Origin: Desulfolinea sp964487745
GTDB taxonomy: Bacteria > Chloroflexota > Anaerolineae > Anaerolineales > Villigracilaceae
NCBI GenBank assembly: GCA_964487745.1
Contig: CAZASG010000009.1
Location: 39,417-103,416, forward strand
Direction: 5' to 3'
DNA: 64,000 nucleotides
The position numbers were made by a program, and so were the translations under genes. The notes under the pieces are model-generated. The model was not told the DNA's origin. It saw nothing but the letters and a program-made list of their open reading frames with translations, and made no database searches. Shown piece by piece: positions 25,537-33,741 of the stretch (its first letter is position 1; each line of letters begins with the position of its first letter).

Positions 25537-26907
25537 ATGACGGACAATCGCGAAAAAGCATTAGCATACGCACAAGAAAATAAAAAGAACTTTTTAAATG
25601 ATCTTATCGAGATCGTGCGCATCCCTTCGGTTTCAACCGATTCAGAGCACGCAGATGATATGCGCCGTGCTGCTGAGTGGTTGACTCAGAAATTAGCAGA
25701 CCTCGGCATGCAGAATATCGAGATATTCCCGACCCCGAAACACCCCGTTGTCTACGCCGATTGGTTGCATGCCGAAGGTGCGCCGACGGTTTTGGTCTAC
25801 GGGCATTACGATGTTCAGCCCGCCGATCCGTTGGAGTTGTGGGAAACACCGCCCTTCGAGCCGAATCAACGCGGCGATAATCTCCACGCCCGCGGTGCCT
25901 CCGACATGAAAGGGCAGGTCGTGGCGACTTTAAGCGCGATCGAATCCATTGTCAAAAATGGCGAGATGCCTGTCAATCTCAAGTTCATGATCGAAGGTGA
26001 AGAAGAGATCGGCTCCCCCAGTCTGGTTGATTTTATGGAAGCCCACAAGGATTTGCTAGCTGCCGATTTCTGTCTCAATGCTGATGCCGGGATGTTGGGC
26101 AAGGAACTGCCAAGCATTACCTATGCCCTGCGCGGATTGGCATATTTTGAACTCCATGTCGATGGCCCCAGCCACGATCTGCACTCAGGGCTTTTTGGTG
26201 GCGCGATCCGTAATCCCGCTAACGTGCTGATGACTCTCATCGCGGGTATGAAGGATTCCGACGGGCATATCCAACTGCCGGGTTTCTATGACAAGGTTCG
26301 CCCCGTTGGTGATGATGAACGGGCTGAACTTGCTCGCCTGCCGATGAAAGATGATTTCTTCCTCGAGCAAACAGGCGCTCCTGCCCTTTGGGGAGAAAAA
26401 GGCTATACGCCCGTTGAGCATGTTGGTGCCCGCCCTACTCTTGATGTGAACGGGATGCTCTCCGGTTTCACAGGCGAAGGTGCGAAGACCGTTCTCCCCG
26501 CAACGGCTATGGCGAAAATTTCCATGCGGCTCGTTCCCGATCAGGACCCTGATACCGTTTACGAACAGCTGGTTCAGTACATGGAAGAGAATACCCCTGA
26601 AGGTGTGACCTGGCGTATTAAGATCGAACATGGCGGCAATCCCTCCATCTCCGAACGGGATGGGATCGGAGTTCTTGCAATGGCAAAGGCGCTAAAAGAA
26701 GTTTATGGCGTTGATCCCCTCTTCAAACGCGAGGGTGGTTCGATCCCCGTTGTTGCCAATATGCAGGATATTTTGAATATGGAGTCAGTGCTGACCGGCT
26801 TCGGTTTGCCCGATGACCGCATCCACTCTCCCAACGAGAAACAGGATCTGCCCAACTGGTATCGTGGCATTGATGCCCTGATCCACTTTTTCTATAACTT
26901 GGTCTAA
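25537..26907 (+). CDS. M20 family dipeptidase
   Basis: This 456-aa zinc peptidase belongs to the M20A/carnosinase-like group. Metal and catalytic motifs are GHYDVQPADP (near 87-96), GASDMKGQ (about 124), EGEEEIGSP (about 156) and the C-terminal SPNEK (about 431) with its zinc ligand just before it. A dimerisation/lid domain (about 190-360) has the HSGLFGG stretch typical of carnosinase-type enzymes. The start at 25537 is preceded by TAGGAGAAGA. It cleaves dipeptides in the cytoplasm and may work downstream of peptide uptake (inference from the preceding family-5 binding protein). Confidence 0.92.
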   Translation: MTDNREKALAYAQENKKNFLNDLIEIVRIPSVSTDSEHADDMRRAAEWLTQKLADLGMQNIEIFPTPKHPVVYADWLHAEGAPTVLVYGHYDVQPADPLELWETPPFEPNQRGDNLHARGASDMKGQVVATLSAIESIVKNGEMPVNLKFMIEGEEEIGSPSLVDFMEAHKDLLAADFCLNADAGMLGKELPSITYALRGLAYFELHVDGPSHDLHSGLFGGAIRNPANVLMTLIAGMKDSDGHIQLPGFYDKVRPVGDDERAELARLPMKDDFFLEQTGAPALWGEKGYTPVEHVGARPTLDVNGMLSGFTGEGAKTVLPATAMAKISMRLVPDQDPDTVYEQLVQYMEENTPEGVTWRIKIEHGGNPSISERDGIGVLAMAKALKEVYGVDPLFKREGGSIPVVANMQDILNMESVLTGFGLPDDRIHSPNEKQDLPNWYRGIDALIHFFYNLV

Positions 26908-26923
26908 AAAAGCCCCCTATAAT

Positions 26924-26957
26924 CCCCCGCTTTGCGGGGGATGCCCCGTACAGGGGC
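26924..26957. terminator. Pair of GC-rich hairpins after the dipeptidase gene
   Basis: CCCCCGC TTT GCGGGGG (26924-26940) and GCCCC/GGGGC (26943-26957) stand side by side. No T-tract follows, so either a Rho-assisted end or a dispersed repeat of this common CCCCCGCTTTGCGGGGG type. Confidence 0.5.
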
Positions 26958-26995
26958 GGGGGGCGAAAACTACAAAATTAAAGGTAATTACATAC

Positions 26996-27886
26996 ATGGA
27001 AGACAAACTGATCTCATACGGCGGACAAGCCGTTATCGAAGGCGTGATGATGCGTGGACGGAATGCCGTTGCCATCGCCATGCGTGACCCCGAAGGGGAT
27101 ATTCAACTCCACGTCGAGAAATTGACAGGGATATACACCACTAATCTCAGGAAAATTCCTTTCCTGCGTGGTCTCGTTTTACTCTGGGATGCCCTCGGTC
27201 TTGGGATGCGTGCTCTCACGATTTCTGCCAATACCCAAACGGGCGAAGATGAAACCCTCGAGGGGCCTGCCCTTTATATGACCATCGCCATTTCGCTTGC
27301 CTTCAGCATCGGGCTTTTCTTTTTGCTCCCCGCAACGGCAGGTGGACTGGTTGAGAAATATCTGAGTTGGAATTCTTTCTCGGGTAATTTCCTCGAAGGG
27401 CTTGTTCGTTTGGCACTGCTGGTACTCTACGTTTGGTTGATCGGCTTTATGCCCGAGATCAAACGAGTTTACGGCTATCACGGCGCAGAACATAAGACCA
27501 TCAATGCTTTTGAAGATGGGGCAGAGCTAACGCCCGAGATCGTCGCGACCTACTCGCGTGAGCATCCCCGCTGTGGAACTGCATTTTTGCTGACGCTCGT
27601 GATTGTTTCGATCCTGGTCTTTTCTCTCTTCCCACCGATGACAATTTGGGTACGTCTGTTGAGCCGCGTCATCTTTTTGCCTCTCTTGGCAGGCATCGCC
27701 TACGAATATATCAAATGGACAGCCGCACATCTCGACTCGAAATTCGTGCAGGCAATGATCCGTCCGAATATGGCGCTGCAATTGCTTACCACCTACGAAC
27801 CGGATATGGAAATGCTCGAAGTATCCATCGCATCATTTCAGGCCATGCGTGATGCTGAAGTGGAATTTGGGGTACCTGTGGCATAA
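26996..27886 (+). CDS. DUF1385 (YqhQ) family membrane protein
   Basis: This 296-aa protein has the DUF1385 signature YGGQAVIEGVMMRG at residues 8-21 and the YGYHGAEHKTINAFE block (about 159-173) with conserved histidines. An EHPRCGTAFLLTLV segment follows. About four membrane helices are visible (100-125, 138-156, 200-222, 228-250). In other bacteria the family affects swarming or envelope properties; the biochemical role is not established. Only a weak AAAGGT ribosome site precedes the ATG. Confidence 0.92.
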   Translation: MEDKLISYGGQAVIEGVMMRGRNAVAIAMRDPEGDIQLHVEKLTGIYTTNLRKIPFLRGLVLLWDALGLGMRALTISANTQTGEDETLEGPALYMTIAISLAFSIGLFFLLPATAGGLVEKYLSWNSFSGNFLEGLVRLALLVLYVWLIGFMPEIKRVYGYHGAEHKTINAFEDGAELTPEIVATYSREHPRCGTAFLLTLVIVSILVFSLFPPMTIWVRLLSRVIFLPLLAGIAYEYIKWTAAHLDSKFVQAMIRPNMALQLLTTYEPDMEMLEVSIASFQAMRDAEVEFGVPVA

Positions 27887-27907
27887 GTTTTGAAAATTAT
27901 GAGTTTG

Positions 27908-27940
27908 AAAACGCCTTGCAGAATTTTTGCAAGGCGTTTT
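27908..27940. terminator. Terminator after DUF1385
   Basis: AAAACGCCTTGCA/TGCAAGGCGTTTT stem with a 7-base loop, ending in TTTT on the plus strand. It lies 13 bp from the attC-like site. Confidence 0.85.
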
Positions 27941-27952
27941 AGTTTTTTCGAT

Positions 27953-28084
27953 GGCTAACGGCTTGCGTTACCTGCGCTGGGGCGGGGACGGCGAAGCCGT
28001 CCAGCCAGAAAAATGCTCAGGTGTAGAAAACTGCCTGAAAACGGTGCGAATCCCCAGCGTCGGGTGCACGCTTTATTAGGCAGC
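27953..28084 (-). other. attC-like recombination site
   Basis: Read on the minus strand the 132-bp site starts GCTGCCTAATAAAGCGTGCA and ends CGCAAGCCGTTAGCC. Inner arms CGCTGGGG/CCCCAGCG (8 bp) pair perfectly. Outer arms pair with mismatches and extrahelical bases (GCGT/ACGC, ACC/GGT, TAA/TTA). The 3' end carries a GTTRRRY-type core (GTTAGCC). A central hairpin GGACGGC/GCCGTCC fills the spacer. It begins 4 bp after the stop codon of the minus-strand gene, where an integron cassette carries attC. This overall form is what integron attC sites look like; the call rests on structure, not on a search. Confidence 0.6.
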
Positions 28085-29331
28085 GATTTTATTGACCCAT
28101 TAACTCTATTTTTTGCCAATTTGCATCACCTTCTTCGATCAACTTGATAATTGCTTTTTTGGCTAGCTCTGCTGCTTTTGGTAATAGCTCTACTTTTTTC
28201 CGTGGCAATTTTCCCGTATGTACTGCTGTAGATGTAACGTCGTATGCATCCTTAACTAGTTTGATTATATCTTTCCTTTCATCAAAACTATTTCCAAGGA
28301 ACAAAGCAGCCCGTAAAGATAATGTATATCTTAATTGTTCTTTATTGCCATCGCTCAGGAAAATAGACTCTAAGCAGATTCGTAAGTCAATTGCCTTTTC
28401 AACCAACGATGCTCCAGATGAATATCCATTTAGTTTTCCAATCGAAATTATTAGCTTCTCTTTTAATGATTTTGGTAATTCCTTGAATTTATTTAAAATA
28501 GTATCTGCATTTCTCATTTCAATTTCAAGTAGTGGCGGTGCAAGAGGTGGCTGTTTGAAAGGAGTAATTCCCCATCCAGATATTGACTGAATAAATGGTA
28601 AATCGTCAGGAGCGAGAGTGCCATGACCAATAACCTGGATACCATATCCTATTGGTCTAACTAATCCAAGACAAAGCATAACATCTTCTAGAGCTTCGTA
28701 AGGTATCTTCGGTCTGGGAAACTTAATATTATCTTCTGTATTTCTCACATGAAATTTTGTTTGTTTGTACGGAATTATCAGAGCACTTTCTACTCTTGGC
28801 AGCGGTAGTATAGAATTTATAGAATCGCGAATAATTCTAGTAGCCAAGTATTCATTGGGTATTGATTGAGGCTGGATAAGCTTCACTCCATTGCAAAACT
28901 CATGCTCTGCATCAATGTGTAAAGAAGCCAGTAACATTAGTTCGTAGACTTCAACTTCACTTGAACTGAGATACTTGTTCACATCTTTTAAAGCTTGTTC
29001 GCTTCCTACCTTATTGGCGCGCTCAATGATCCAATCGGCGAGTTCGATGATCTTAGTTGATGCTGCTGAGTTTCCCAACATTTGAAGACATTCATCGAAT
29101 GTTTTAAATTCCTGTTTTGCCTTGACGGCTTCTAAAAAATCTTCCCCGATTTTTAGCTTTTTCCATGACGGTCCCAAAATTGCTTTTTCTAAGCCGCTCA
29201 TTGGTCGAGCATCATAAGAACTTAGAACATCATCAAGTAAGTCTTTTAACGAGTTTTCCATTTTTTTCCTAACAAGACTCTTTTAGGGACATATATTATT
29301 TGACATAGTAGTAATTGAGAAAGCTGCCTAA
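27959..29331 (-). mobile_element. Putative single integron gene cassette (gene + attC)
   Basis: Bounds were inferred from the G^TTRRRY crossover. Upstream, the minus strand reads CTAG^TTAGGCAGC at 29332/29331; downstream, the attC-like site ends CCG^TTAGCC at 27959. On circularisation the cassette's first nine bases TTAGGCAGC become the right end of its attC and pair perfectly with that site's left end GCTGCCTAA (28084-28076). The bases now following the site (TTAGCCATCG) do not, as expected if they belong to the chromosome or a lost neighbour. The cassette is 1373 bp, AT-rich, with one gene. No integrase gene lies in the window. Confidence 0.55.
28089..29261 (-). CDS. Protein with ApeA/HEPN-like C-terminal domain
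   Basis: This 390-aa soluble protein is AT-rich in codon use. The N-terminal 270 residues are unrecognised. The C-terminal part (about 285-375) reads like an ApeA-type HEPN domain: KAIDLRICLESIFLSDG, LSLRAALFLG and then AYDVTSTAVHTGKLPRK. HEPN nucleases use an RxxxxH motif at the final block; here the arginine is replaced (T343) while the histidine H348 is kept, so RNase activity is uncertain. TAGGAAAAAA precedes the ATG. It is the only gene in the putative cassette. A defence role is possible, since many HEPN proteins act in phage abortive infection, but it is inferred from domain type only. Confidence 0.7.
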   Translation of the reverse strand: MENSLKDLLDDVLSSYDARPMSGLEKAILGPSWKKLKIGEDFLEAVKAKQEFKTFDECLQMLGNSAASTKIIELADWIIERANKVGSEQALKDVNKYLSSSEVEVYELMLLASLHIDAEHEFCNGVKLIQPQSIPNEYLATRIIRDSINSILPLPRVESALIIPYKQTKFHVRNTEDNIKFPRPKIPYEALEDVMLCLGLVRPIGYGIQVIGHGTLAPDDLPFIQSISGWGITPFKQPPLAPPLLEIEMRNADTILNKFKELPKSLKEKLIISIGKLNGYSSGASLVEKAIDLRICLESIFLSDGNKEQLRYTLSLRAALFLGNSFDERKDIIKLVKDAYDVTSTAVHTGKLPRKKVELLPKAAELAKKAIIKLIEEGDANWQKIELMGQ

Positions 29332-29353
29332 CTAGGTGATAGGCGGATTAAAA

Positions 29354-29468
29354 CGCCGTATAAACATAAGATTTATACATTATACGGCGAAAAGTGCTGC
29401 CGAAACGCGGGTTTCTTATGATTTAACCGCATAAAACGCTGCATAATATTCAAATTGCAGTATTATGC
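29354..29468. repeat. Nested AT-rich palindromes upstream of the cassette
   Basis: The gap between the cassette gene and the PlsY-like gene holds inverted pairs: CGCCGTATAA/TTATACGGCG (29354-29389) and GCATAATA/TATTATGC (29441-29468), with GCGGATTAAAA and TTTAACCGC flanking the first. They sit beside the predicted upstream crossover at 29331/29332, so they may be remains of a recombination site (attI or a degraded attC). I found no coding sequence here. Confidence 0.45.
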
Positions 29469-29513
29469 GTCACTTTTTGCTTCATAAATAACTATCTGCG
29501 TCAAAAACGTCTT

Positions 29514-30101
29514 TTATCCTTCTTCATTTTCCCGATCCAGCCACAACTCTCTATACTGCCGATTCCAATCCACCGTAAAGCGGATGGCGATCACGATGCC
29601 GGTTGCGGCCATAACCCAAAGTTCGATCCCGCGAAATTGGAGTAGCCAAAGCAAGATGGGGGCGAGTAATCCTGTAAAGAGTGCGGCACGCGCGGAATGA
29701 CGAATGACCAAGACCATGACGATCAAAAATGCCAGAACGATCAAGGCTGCCGTGAAATTTGCGGCGAACATCGTTCCACCAGCGGATGCCAGCCCCATCC
29801 CGCCTCGAAAATTGGCGAAGAGGGGGTAGCAGTGTCCGAGCACGATGAGCCCGGCGGTCACGGCCACCGACCAAGCCGGAAGTCCGGCGCGTATCGCGAA
29901 GTAGGTCGGCAGGAATCCCTTCGAGATGTCGAGAATCAAAACGGCGGCCCCCGGCGCGAATCCCGCCTGTCTAATGGTGTTGGTTGTGGTCACATGCCCT
30001 GAGCCGCCATCGCGGATGTCCACATCCTTAACGAGACGCGTGATCCACAAGGCAAAGGGGAGCGATCCCGCCAGATAACCGACAATCCAATACAGGATCA
30101 T
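29514..30101 (-). CDS. PlsY-like glycerol-3-phosphate acyltransferase homologue, divergent motifs
   Basis: This 195-aa protein has about six membrane helices and the PlsY layout, including LAGSLPFALWITRL at the start and a GH(C)YPLFxNFRGG block. Key motifs are altered. The motif-1 GSGNxGATN is GSGHVTTTN, the phosphate-binding GGKG is GGMG (in NFRGGMG), and the C-terminal H..N..R..G.E motif is not recognisable. PlsY transfers acyl groups from acyl phosphate to glycerol 3-phosphate; these changes suggest a different substrate or a lost activity (inference). Its start overlaps the stop of the TerC gene by 4 bp. Confidence 0.8.
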   Translation of the reverse strand: MILYWIVGYLAGSLPFALWITRLVKDVDIRDGGSGHVTTTNTIRQAGFAPGAAVLILDISKGFLPTYFAIRAGLPAWSVAVTAGLIVLGHCYPLFANFRGGMGLASAGGTMFAANFTAALIVLAFLIVMVLVIRHSARAALFTGLLAPILLWLLQFRGIELWVMAATGIVIAIRFTVDWNRQYRELWLDRENEEG

Positions 30102-30862
30102 GAAGCGGATTCTTCTTTTTGAACAGGCGGCGCTTTACGCAGCGTGACCGGGTTTTCTGAAACCTTTTTCATGCGCAGGTTGAGCATTTCGACAAAGACT
30201 GAGAAGCCCATAGCGAAGTAGATGTAGCCTTTGGCGATATGCTGATGCAAGCCCTCAACCACGAGGCTGAAACCGATCAACAAGAGAAAGCTGAGCGCCA
30301 GAATTTTGACTGTAGGATGACGGTTGACGAAATCGCTGAGCGGGGCAGCGGCGAAAAGCATGATGCCGATGGCGATCACAACGGCGATGATCATGACGGC
30401 GAGATCGTCTGCCATCCCCACAGCGGTAATAACCGAGTCGAGCGAGAAGACCATATCGAGCACGGCGATCTGCGCGATGACGTTCCAGAAGGAAACCTTC
30501 TGGTCAGTCTCTTCCTCTTCTGCTTGGTGCCCTTCGAGATTTTCGTGAATCTCATGCGTGGCTTTCCAGAGCAGAAATAAACCGCCGCTGAGCAAGATCA
30601 GGTCGCGCCCGGAGATACCCAGTCCTAAAACGGTGAAGAGGGGTGTTGTGAGTTGAACGACCCATGAGATCGAAAAGAGCAGAATGACGCGCATCGCTAA
30701 CGCCGCCAAGAGCCCGGTTTGGCGTGCTTTGCCTTGCTGGTTTTCAGGCAGCCTGTTGCTCAGGATGGAGATAAAAATGATATTATCAATACCGAGTACG
30801 ATCTCAAGTACGGTCAATGTGAGTAGTGCGATCCATGCGGATGGGTTGCTGATCCATTCCAT
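30098..30862 (-). CDS. TerC family integral membrane protein
   Basis: This 254-aa protein has seven predicted helices. Metal-ligand motifs are present: VLEIVLGIDNIIFISIL (about 16-32) with conserved Asp, and AVLDMVFSLDSVITAVGM (about 130-147). A charged cytoplasmic loop EGHQAEEEETDQK lies between them. TerC proteins export metals, mainly Mn2+, and the family is linked to tellurite resistance. The start was placed at 30862 (MEWISNPSAW) because GGAGG lies 8 bases upstream. Overlap with the PlsY-like gene suggests one transcript. Confidence 0.9.
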   Translation of the reverse strand: MEWISNPSAWIALLTLTVLEIVLGIDNIIFISILSNRLPENQQGKARQTGLLAALAMRVILLFSISWVVQLTTPLFTVLGLGISGRDLILLSGGLFLLWKATHEIHENLEGHQAEEEETDQKVSFWNVIAQIAVLDMVFSLDSVITAVGMADDLAVMIIAVVIAIGIMLFAAAPLSDFVNRHPTVKILALSFLLLIGFSLVVEGLHQHIAKGYIYFAMGFSVFVEMLNLRMKKVSENPVTLRKAPPVQKEESAS

Positions 30863-31014
30863 GTGTATTGCCTCCAAATATTCTTTAATCAATAGGCACA
30901 ATTTTACCCGAAGCCTGAAAAACTGAAAAATGATAGTTTTTGAGACCTTCTGCCAGTTGAAAAGGAGTATTTTTCAGGGTATCAACCGTTTTGTGGCCAG
31001 AAAAGGAGATGCTT

Positions 31015-32598
31015 ATGATTAATTCAAAACGACTTTGGATAACGACCATTCTTTTGGGGATCGCCTTTGATATTCTCTTTTGGGATAAAGTGCCTGGAAT
31101 TTCCTTCGCGATCTTCGTGGCCCTGATCGTGATCAGCGGCATACGTGTATTAGCGGAAGATGGCATTCGCCCGCACAAACGTGCCCTCGGCTTGCTACTG
31201 CCCATCGGCTTCTTCGCGGTGATGACCTTTGTCCGCGCCGAGCCGCTGACAACCTTTCTCAACTATCTACTGACTCTGGTCTTCCTGACCTTCTTCGCTC
31301 TCAGCTATATTGGCGGACGCTGGTTCCATTACAGCATCAGCGACTATGTGGCGGGACAGTTCCGCCTGTTGGGGAGCGCATTAGCCGGTGGCCTCTCCTT
31401 CATCAACGAAACGCGCAAGGAACAGGAGCAAAATGGGGAGGAGAGCGAAGCGAAGAAATTCATGCCGATCTTGCGTGGGCTGTTAATCGCCCTTCCGGTC
31501 GTGGCGATCTTTGCAGGATTGCTCTCCTCCGCAGATCTGGTCTTTGCCGAGCGCATGGATGCTTTTATTGAACTCTTCCGCCTTGAAAATCTACCGGAGT
31601 ATATCTTCCGTGCAATCCTGGTGCTTGTGATCGCTTATATTATTGTGGGCGTTTTGCTCTATGCTGCCCATAAAAGCCGGGATGAAAAATTGATCGGCGA
31701 GGAAAAACCGCTGCTGGCACCTTTTTTGGGCTTTACTGAATCGAGTATTGTTTTGGGCAGCGTGCTGATCCTTTTTGCAGCTTTTGTGACCGTGCAATTT
31801 CAGTACTTTTTTGGTGGGCAGGTGAATATCAATATCGAAGGCTACACCTATGCCGAATATGCACGGCGTGGATTTGGCGAATTGGTCGCCGTCGCGTTTT
31901 TCAGTCTTTTGCTATTTCTGGGGTTGAGTTCGATCACGCGGCGTAATGCCGAGAGCGAGCAAAAGATCTTCTCTGGTTTGGGGATCACGTTGGTCATCCT
32001 GGTTTTGGTCATGCTTGTCTCTGCCTTCAAGCGATTGATGCTCTATGAAGCTGCCTATGGTTTCTCTCGTTTACGCACCTATTCGCATGTTTTCATGATC
32101 TGGCTTGGGCTTTTGCTCATCACCGTTGTCGCGCTTGAATTCCTGCGCAGGCAGCGCGCTTTTGCGCCCGCGATGGCATTTGCCATCATCGGTTTTGTTG
32201 CTTCGCTCAATCTGCTCAACGTGGATGCTTTTATTGTCCATCAGAATGTGATGCGCTCCGCTGGCGGCGCGGAGTTGGATTTTGCCTATCTGGCTGATCT
32301 CTCGGATGATGTTGTCCCGGCGCTGTTGAATGAAATGGAAAACTCCTCCGTCTCGAACCTGCCCCGCGAAGCTGTTTCCGCTTCACTCATCTGTCATTGG
32401 TACGATAACGAATCCCGTTTCAAGGAAGAACGCCCGTGGCAGTCTTTCCATCTTTCTCATTGGCGGGCAGCTCAAACTTACGCCGCCATCAATCCGCTTG
32501 ATGGGTATTCGGTCGGCGACAACGATTGGTATTATCACCAGGTTACATCGCCCAGTGGTGTCGAATTTGATTGTTCCGATCGTCTTATTTGGGATTAG
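31015..32598 (+). CDS. DUF4173 family membrane protein
   Basis: This 527-aa polytopic protein has about twelve helices and a soluble C-terminal domain (about 420-527) with two tryptophan-rich blocks. The stretch RLRTYSHVFMIWLG and NVDAFIVHQNV are typical of DUF4173. The start is 31015 because AAAAGGAG lies just upstream; an earlier in-frame ATG at 31009 overlaps that ribosome site. No catalytic motif is known. It is monocistronic, ending in a strong hairpin. Confidence 0.8.
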   Translation: MINSKRLWITTILLGIAFDILFWDKVPGISFAIFVALIVISGIRVLAEDGIRPHKRALGLLLPIGFFAVMTFVRAEPLTTFLNYLLTLVFLTFFALSYIGGRWFHYSISDYVAGQFRLLGSALAGGLSFINETRKEQEQNGEESEAKKFMPILRGLLIALPVVAIFAGLLSSADLVFAERMDAFIELFRLENLPEYIFRAILVLVIAYIIVGVLLYAAHKSRDEKLIGEEKPLLAPFLGFTESSIVLGSVLILFAAFVTVQFQYFFGGQVNINIEGYTYAEYARRGFGELVAVAFFSLLLFLGLSSITRRNAESEQKIFSGLGITLVILVLVMLVSAFKRLMLYEAAYGFSRLRTYSHVFMIWLGLLLITVVALEFLRRQRAFAPAMAFAIIGFVASLNLLNVDAFIVHQNVMRSAGGAELDFAYLADLSDDVVPALLNEMENSSVSNLPREAVSASLICHWYDNESRFKEERPWQSFHLSHWRAAQTYAAINPLDGYSVGDNDWYYHQVTSPSGVEFDCSDRLIWD

Positions 32599-32616
32599 AA
32601 CGAACTCATCCTAATG

Positions 32617-32652
32617 AATAGAACGCGGTGTAAAATCCGCGTTCTATTTTTT
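32617..32652 (+). terminator. Terminator after DUF4173 gene
   Basis: AATAGAACGCGG/CCGCGTTCTATT stem with an 8-base loop, followed by TTTT. Confidence 0.85.
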
Positions 32653-32717
32653 ACATAGAGCTTGTCCTTTTGTTGTATACTACCAAGAGATATTTCACAG
32701 AAAGAGCCTAATTTTCC

Positions 32718-33236
32718 ATGCAAATTAAATTCAACGGACAATACACAAAAGAACTCTTCTTTAGCGCGGTACGCATCGCCAACGAGCCGGGGCGCAGCTC
32801 CCGTATGATGTATATCTTCGTCGGATTGATCTTCGGCGTGATGACCGTCACGACTGGCAATGAACTCATCCAGACAGGCGATTGGGCTGGCAATGTCATC
32901 AATATTGCGCTCATTTTGTTGATGGGCGTTGTGCTCTACCAGGCATACGTCCCGCCTTATCTCGGCGCGCGCAGAATGTGGACGGCAGAACTCGCCCAAC
33001 GTCAATTCAAGGGTTTCGTCACCAAGAATGGCATTACCTACAATTTTCCCAAAGGCGATAAAGCCTACCGATGGAGCGACTTCAATCGTCTTCGCCAGAG
33101 CAAGAGCATTATTACTCTCGTCACCATCACGGGGATGTTGCTCATCTTCCCTCGCTATTTCTTTAGAACTGATACCGATTGGGAACGCTTTACCAAGGTC
33201 GTTGAAACAAATGTGATCGTGACAAAGAAAAAATAG
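32718..33236 (+). CDS. YcxB-like membrane protein
   Basis: This 172-aa protein has a cytosolic N-terminus, two helices (about 33-50 and 58-76), and a C-terminal YcxB-like domain (about 90-165) containing YRWSDFNRLRQSKSIITL. The family has no known biochemical role. It ends 8 bp before the methylmalonyl-CoA epimerase gene, so co-transcription is likely but a functional link is not evident. Confidence 0.7.
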   Translation: MQIKFNGQYTKELFFSAVRIANEPGRSSRMMYIFVGLIFGVMTVTTGNELIQTGDWAGNVINIALILLMGVVLYQAYVPPYLGARRMWTAELAQRQFKGFVTKNGITYNFPKGDKAYRWSDFNRLRQSKSIITLVTITGMLLIFPRYFFRTDTDWERFTKVVETNVIVTKKK

Positions 33237-33244
33237 AGAATCTC

Positions 33245-33649
33245 ATGCCAAAAATCACCAAGATCAACCACATCGCCGTTGCTGTCAACAACATTGAATC
33301 ATCTCTCACCTTCTGGCGGGATGCCCTCGGGTTGGAGCTTGCTGAACTGCGCGATGTCCCTGCTGAATCTGCCCAGATTGCCTTTTTGCCCGTTGGTGGC
33401 ACTGAAGTAGAGCTCGTCCGCCCGACGACCGATGACTCGGGTTTGGCAAAATATCTCGCCAAACGCGGCGAAGGGATGCATCACCTCTGCCTGGAAACGG
33501 ACGATATCGAAGTCATGCTGGTGCAGCTCAAGGAAAAAGGCATTCAGCTCATCAACGAATCCCCGCGTACAGGAGCGGATGGCAAGAAATATGCCTTCAT
33601 CCACCCCAAGTCGACGGGTGGGGTGCTGGTGGAACTTTACGAGGTTTGA
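33245..33649 (+). CDS. mce: Methylmalonyl-CoA epimerase
   Basis: This 134-aa vicinal-oxygen-chelate (glyoxalase-fold) protein interconverts (2R)- and (2S)-methylmalonyl-CoA. Metal ligands are H9 in INHIAVAV, an acidic residue in EVELVRP (about 57-60), H78 in GMHHLCLE and the terminal E in LVELYEV. The residue order and length match the epimerase rather than glyoxalase I. It would feed propionyl-CoA metabolism via methylmalonyl-CoA mutase, not encoded here. It shares a transcript with the YcxB-like gene and ends at a dispersed repeat. Confidence 0.88.
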   Translation: MPKITKINHIAVAVNNIESSLTFWRDALGLELAELRDVPAESAQIAFLPVGGTEVELVRPTTDDSGLAKYLAKRGEGMHHLCLETDDIEVMLVQLKEKGIQLINESPRTGADGKKYAFIHPKSTGGVLVELYEV

Positions 33650-33655
33650 TGCTCG

Positions 33656-33738
33656 CCACGGAGTGCACAGAGAGCACAGAGAAAGACACTTTTCTCTACT
33701 TTTCCAAAACTCTGCGAACTCCGTGTGCCCTGTGGTAA
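33656..33738. repeat. Dispersed CCACGGAG/CTCCGTG repeat, abutting tilS
   Basis: The 83-bp element has heptad-like runs of CACGGAG, CACAGAG and CACAGAG on the left and the inverted equivalents CTCTGCG, CTCCGTG, CCTGTGG on the right. Repeats of this CCACAGAG/CACGGAG design are common in environmental bacterial genomes. It fills the gap between mce and tilS, leaving 3 bases before the GTG start of tilS. Confidence 0.7.
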
Positions 33739-33741
33739 AAC

